This document shows positions 23,289 through 26,431 of a DNA stretch of 26,431 nucleotides, in pieces. Positions within the stretch are counted from its first letter, which is position 1. Every line of letters begins with the position of its first letter. The position numbers and the translations under genes are program-made. The notes beneath the pieces were generated by a model. It had not been told where the DNA came from. It did not search any database and worked only from the letters and a program-made list of their open reading frames with translations. Source of the DNA: Mageeibacillus sp. UBA1046 (GTDB lineage: Bacteria; Bacillota; Clostridia; Saccharofermentanales; DTU023); contig DCDV01000012.1 of NCBI GenBank assembly GCA_002316595.1, positions 12,905-39,335 of the forward strand. The letters run 5' to 3'.

Positions 23289-23738
23289 ATGCAAAGGACA
23301 AAGGGTTCCACTTCTATTGCTATCGGATCAATATTGACTATATTGGGATCAATATTCGGTATTTTGTTGGGGATTTTTCTCCTGCGAGCAGAGCGGTTTG
23401 GAGCGGTGCTGACAAATGTTGCCGCTGAGATACGCGATATGTATCCAGTCGCCAGCTTTTTGTTTTCGATGGGCGAAGCTTTTGGCTTCATCATCATGAC
23501 GATTTCAGTATTCATTTTACTCACAGGAATAATGACTTTTAAACGCAGGCGGGTATTGAGATACTGGAAATTCACACTTGTGTTTGGTCTGATTCTCTTC
23601 ATCATAGGTTTTCTCCTGATGATTTACGATTTTGCTCCTGCACTCATTATTCCTCTGATTGGACCGCTATTAATCATTGTGGGTGCGCTGTTAAACAAAC
23701 AGCAACAAAAAGAGATGTCCGAACAGACAGTAAACTGA
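23289..23738 (+). CDS. Four-helix membrane protein, paralogue of the 22383 protein
   Basis: 149 residues. N-terminus MQRTKGSTSIAIGSILTILG matches the 22383 protein (MQKAKGSVPIAVGSVLTIIG), as do the loop GIMTFKRRRVLR and the end ALLNKQQQKEMSEQ, where the tail begins in the other copy. The ATG at 23289 with AAGGAG is chosen; the upstream TTG lies across that site. A tandem duplicate in which the Q-rich tail was lost or never gained. DUF4064-like; function unknown. Confidence 0.8.
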   Translation: MQRTKGSTSIAIGSILTILGSIFGILLGIFLLRAERFGAVLTNVAAEIRDMYPVASFLFSMGEAFGFIIMTISVFILLTGIMTFKRRRVLRYWKFTLVFGLILFIIGFLLMIYDFAPALIIPLIGPLLIIVGALLNKQQQKEMSEQTVN

Positions 23739-23744
23739 TATAAT

Positions 23745-23771
23745 GCTAGCGAATATAATCATTTCGTTAGC
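23745..23771 (+). repeat. Hairpin after the 23289 gene
   Basis: GCTAGCGAA (23745-23753) pairs with TTCGTTAGC (23763-23771), 9 bp with one G-T, but no T-tract follows. A terminator is doubtful. Confidence 0.4.
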
Positions 23772-23818
23772 AGACAATATCGCTTTCGAGAGCAATGTAT
23801 CTTCAAATGAATAATTCT

Positions 23819-23957
23819 CTTATCTAGAGAGGCGGAGGGACTGGCCCTATGATGCCCGGCAACCGCGGTAAAGCAGCGGTGCCAATTCCAGCGCCTCAGG
23901 CAACAAGCTTGAGGCGGCAGATGAGGTTTATTAGACCTCGCTTCTGAGGTCTTTTTT
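23819..23957 (+). promoter_or_regulatory. SAM-I (S-box) riboswitch with terminator
   Basis: Conserved S-box core is present: CTTATC, AGAGAGGCGGAGGGACTGGC, CCTATGATGCCCGGCAACC, a variable P3, GGTGCCAATTCC, a P4 hairpin and GGCAGATGAG. P1 forms from CTTATC (23819-23824) and GATGAG (23920-23925). The expression platform is AGACCTC/GAGGTCT (23933-23952) followed by six T residues; GAGGT (23923-23927) can instead pair with ACCTC as antiterminator. SAM binding should stop transcription of metK, an off-switch. Confidence 0.97.
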
Positions 23958-23987
23958 ATGCTTTGCTTTAGGAGGAAAGGAAACACT

Positions 23988-25172
23988 ATGAATTCTTACA
24001 AGAAATGGCTTTTTACTTCTGAATCGGTTACTGAAGGCCATCCGGACAAATTATGCGATCAGATATCAGACGCAGTTCTCGACGCCATCCTCACGAATGA
24101 TCCCATGGCTCGGGTAGCTTGCGAGACAACCGCAACTACCGGACTTATTTTGGTCATGGGTGAAATAACTACAAGTGCCTATGTGGATATCGCACAAATA
24201 GCACGTGGCGTAGTACGCGACATCGGTTATACGCGTGATAAAGGCGGTTTTGACGCAGAAAGCTGTGCAGTGCTTTTAAGCATAGATGAACAGTCACCGG
24301 ATATTTGTCAAGGTGTTGACCAATCTCTCGACTGCCATGATGAAGGTTTTAGCACGGGTGCAGGAGATCAGGGGCTGGTCTTTGGCTATGCCAATGATGA
24401 TACGGAGGAGTTTATGCCCTTGCCGATCACACTGGCTCATAAACTAAGCAAAAGGCTGGCAGATGTCAGGAAAACAGGTCAGACCAATTTTATCTATCCC
24501 GATGGTAAGACCCAAGTCACCGTGAGTTACCAAGGAGATACCCCCATACATATTGATACTGTTGTGGTCTCCACGCAGCATGCCGAAGAGGTATCTTTAG
24601 AGGAACTAAGAAAATTTATTATAGAGGAAGTTATCACCCCCGTATTACCGCCACATCTGTTCGATGAAAAAACCAAAATATTCGTCAATCCAACAGGACG
24701 CTTTGTGGTTGGCGGACCTCAGGGAGACACCGGGCTTACCGGCAGAAAGATAATCTGCGATACATATGGTGGTGCTGCTCACCACGGCGGCGGGGCTTTC
24801 TCAGGAAAGGATCCTACAAAAGTCGACCGCACTGCCAGCTACGCGGCCAGACATATTGCGAAAAACATTGTCGCAGCAGGATTGGCAAAAGAATGTGAAG
24901 TACAAATTGCTTACGCAATAGGAATTGCCAACCCTGTCTCCGTCACAGTCAACAGCTTTGGCACGGGCGTTGTATCTGACGAAATCTTAGCTTCATATGT
25001 GGATCAATTGTTTGATCTCCGACCTGAAGCTATCATCAGATCATTCAACATGAGACGGCCTATCTATCGGCAAGTCAGTAATTATGGACACTTCGGACGT
25101 TCAGATTTGGATTTGCCTTGGGAGAAGATCGATTACGTCGAAAAACTAAGAAAACTGGCCGGAGAGATCTGA
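23988..25172 (+). CDS. metK: S-adenosylmethionine synthetase
   Basis: Makes SAM from methionine and ATP; 394 residues, normal length, cytoplasmic tetramer. Motifs: SESVTEGHPDKLCDQISDAV (His/Asp at the active site), GAGDQGLVFGYA, DTGLTGRKIICDTYGG, GGGAFSGKDPTKVDRTASYA and VQIAYAIGIANP. The ATG at 23988 follows AGGAGGAAAGG; a start 10 codons upstream would overlap the riboswitch. Controlled by the SAM-I riboswitch just upstream, a product feedback loop. Confidence 0.98.
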   Translation: MNSYKKWLFTSESVTEGHPDKLCDQISDAVLDAILTNDPMARVACETTATTGLILVMGEITTSAYVDIAQIARGVVRDIGYTRDKGGFDAESCAVLLSIDEQSPDICQGVDQSLDCHDEGFSTGAGDQGLVFGYANDDTEEFMPLPITLAHKLSKRLADVRKTGQTNFIYPDGKTQVTVSYQGDTPIHIDTVVVSTQHAEEVSLEELRKFIIEEVITPVLPPHLFDEKTKIFVNPTGRFVVGGPQGDTGLTGRKIICDTYGGAAHHGGGAFSGKDPTKVDRTASYAARHIAKNIVAAGLAKECEVQIAYAIGIANPVSVTVNSFGTGVVSDEILASYVDQLFDLRPEAIIRSFNMRRPIYRQVSNYGHFGRSDLDLPWEKIDYVEKLRKLAGEI

Positions 25173-25215
25173 CAACCGCTGATTAAGCTGTTTATACTAC
25201 TGTAGAGAATATTAA

Positions 25216-25248
25216 AGAGAGGCTCTGAAACAGCTTCTCTTTTTTTTT
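25216..25248 (+). terminator. metK intrinsic terminator
   Basis: AGAGAGGC (25216-25223) pairs with GCTTCTCT (25233-25240), one G-T pair, followed by eight T residues. Confidence 0.88.
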
Positions 25249-25325
25249 GATCAATCAAAAATATTATTCGAAGGCTGCAAGGGCAGTACGGCAGTAATTA
25301 GACTTAAACTGCAACATAAACTCGA

Positions 25326-25502
25326 GTATTTGTTGCTTCAGCATAGCGATTGGCAGCTGCGAACCATCCGAACAACAAATTAATGTATTTGTTGCTTCAG
25401 CATAGCTATTATCAGCAGCGAACCATCCGGAGATAAAATTAGTGTATTTGTCGCTTCAACACAGCGATTGTCAACTGAGAGCCGTCACCGGTCAAAGAAT
25501 TA
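25326..25502. repeat. Three tandem copies of a 59-bp repeat
   Basis: Copies start at 25326, 25385 and 25444, each opening GTATTTG(T/C)(T/C)GCTTCA followed by GC or AC then (A/C)AGC(G/T)ATT, with (A/G)CC(A/G)TC at the matching later position. Copies 1 and 2 are the closest; copy 3 has drifted. Exact period 59. In copy 1 ATTTGTTG and CAACAAAT could close a stem-loop; the others lack this. No coding function; the rest of the 380 bp gap between metK and recD2 holds the terminator and nothing else I recognise. Confidence 0.8.
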
Positions 25503-25552
25503 TTGTATTATCAAATATAGAACAATTATAAATAATCATAACTGAGGATGTC

Positions 25553-26414
25553 TTGTATCAGGATAAAGAAACAATTGAAATCACCGGAACCATTACTCGC
25601 ATCACATTTGTCAATTCTGAGAATGGCTTCACAGTTGCCGAGGTTGACAGCAAGAAGCTGGACTTTGTGGCAGTCGGAGTCATGCCGCCGCTGAAAGTCG
25701 GTGATTCCGCCCGCTTTACAGGCAATTGGATAGACCATAAAGATTACGGAATGCAGCTTAAGGTAAATCAAATTGAATTGCTCTTGCCTGCGACTGAGGC
25801 AGCGATCGAGTCTTATCTGGCTGCAGGCGCAGTCTCCGGAATCGGACCTGTTCTGGCTAAAAGGCTGGTAAGACACTTCGGAGAAGACACCTTAAAAATC
25901 ATGTCCGAAGAACCGGAAAAGCTGGCAGAAGTAAAAGGTATCTCCACAACCAAGGCAGCTGTTCTTGCCAACAGTTTCAAAGCCAGCAGGTCCTGGCAGG
26001 ATCTGGCACTGCTCCTGACGCCCTTAGGAATCGGTACTTCCCGCATACAGCGAATCCATAGACAGTTAGGCACTGATTCTGTCCGGATCGTTAAAGATAA
26101 CCCCTATTACCTGGCTGCTGCAATCGATGGCATAGGCTTTGACACAGCAGACAAGCTGGCAAAGAAACTGGGTTTTCCTGACGATCATCCTGCACGTTTG
26201 CAGGCAGGTACTCTGCATATATTAAGGAATATGTTAAATAAAGGGGATACCTGGATGCTAAAGCAAAGCCTGATCAAAGGAATTGCCAATCTTTTGGATC
26301 TTGACGAAGAATCAGTTCTCAGTGCAATTCAAATACCTGCTTTTCATTCAGACAGAATTATCGAGTTCTCCACTCCTGCTCAGGAAGGAGTTTGCCTGCA
26401 TTCAAATTGGATAA
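25553..26414 (+). CDS. recD2: RecD2 helicase, N-terminal part (cut by contig end)
   Basis: 5'-3' SF1B DNA helicase of the RecD-like family that works without RecBC. The visible part (about 288 residues of some 730) covers the N-terminal OB-like region (EITGTITRITFVNSENGFTV, VGDSARFTGNWIDHKDYGMQ) and the HhH repeats (YLAAGAVSGIGPVLAKRLV, HFGEDTLKIM, LAEVKGISTTKAAVL). The ATPase core is beyond the edge. TTG at 25553 with GAGGA 4 bases upstream is the likely start; an upstream ATG is in another frame. The reading frame remains open to the end only because of adapter sequence after 26414. Confidence 0.9.
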
Positions 26415-26431
26415 AGATCGGAAGAGCACAC
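26415..26431 (+). other. Illumina TruSeq adapter remnant
   Basis: The last 17 bases, AGATCGGAAGAGCACAC, equal the beginning of the TruSeq read-1 adapter. Not genomic; marks the contig edge as an untrimmed read. Confidence 0.95.

Noticed and set aside
25326..25502. CRISPR array
   Set aside because: Units are adjoining 59 bp repeats without unique spacers, and no cas genes are present.

Overview
The window reads as a chromosomal contig end from a low-to-moderate GC Gram-positive bacterium, most likely a member of the Clostridia/Firmicutes. This is inferred from strong AGGAGG-type ribosome binding sites, frequent TTG/GTG starts, a SAM-I (S-box) riboswitch in front of metK, an LCP cell-wall ligase, a Clostridia-style Flp1 pilin with TadA/TadB-TadC, and lipoboxes typical of Gram-positive exported proteins. 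I cannot name the species. The last 17 bases match the start of the Illumina TruSeq adapter, so the right edge is a read or assembly edge and recD2 is artificially cut there.

Layout. 1-2470: minus-strand housekeeping genes (yidD, rnpA, rpmH), with a terminator-like hairpin between rpmH and rnpA, then a purine permease. dnaA is not in its usual place beside rpmH. 2471-2861: an intergenic stretch with six 17-18 bp tandem repeats. 2865-10048: an LCP ligase, then serS, yebC and a P-loop ATPase carrying an Asp23/Gls24-like C-terminus; then a SanA/YdcF-type protein on the minus strand and an orphan oligopeptide-binding lipoprotein.

10049-14569: a decayed accessory island. It holds a class D-like sortase with an eroded 5' end and Glu where the active-site Arg is expected, two very small ORFs, an exported lipoprotein with a C-terminal zinc ribbon, a small multi-pass membrane protein, a lipoprotein leader truncated after its signal peptide, and a DUF3991/TOPRIM (ICE or plasmid type) gene cut inside its TOPRIM domain. 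The island abuts the 3' end of a tRNA-Arg(CCT), a classic integration site. No integrase and no duplicated tRNA end remain.

14570-16981: the tRNA with a strong promoter and a terminator, a THUMP-domain RNA methyltransferase, a 412 bp gap with two tandem DnaA boxes, and rpiB. 17016-22080: a compact minus-strand Tad/Flp pilus operon in the order TadZ-like, TadA/CpaF, a fused TadB-TadC, Flp1 pilin, FHA protein. A hairpin could mask the ribosome binding site of its first gene. 22383-23738: two paralogous four-helix membrane proteins; the first carries a roughly 100-residue Q/P/Y-rich prion-like tail. A similar protein lies in the island. 23819-25172: SAM-I riboswitch and metK. 25326-25502: three 59 bp tandem repeats. 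25553-end: the N-terminal part of recD2.

How the genes fit together. The Tad operon is the one clear multi-gene machine: TadA powers the fused TadBC platform to assemble the Flp1 pilin, with the TadZ-like protein probably localising it and the FHA protein possibly linking it to Ser/Thr phosphorylation. The remaining blocks are housekeeping (translation, RNA modification, purine uptake, methionine metabolism, DNA repair) or envelope functions.
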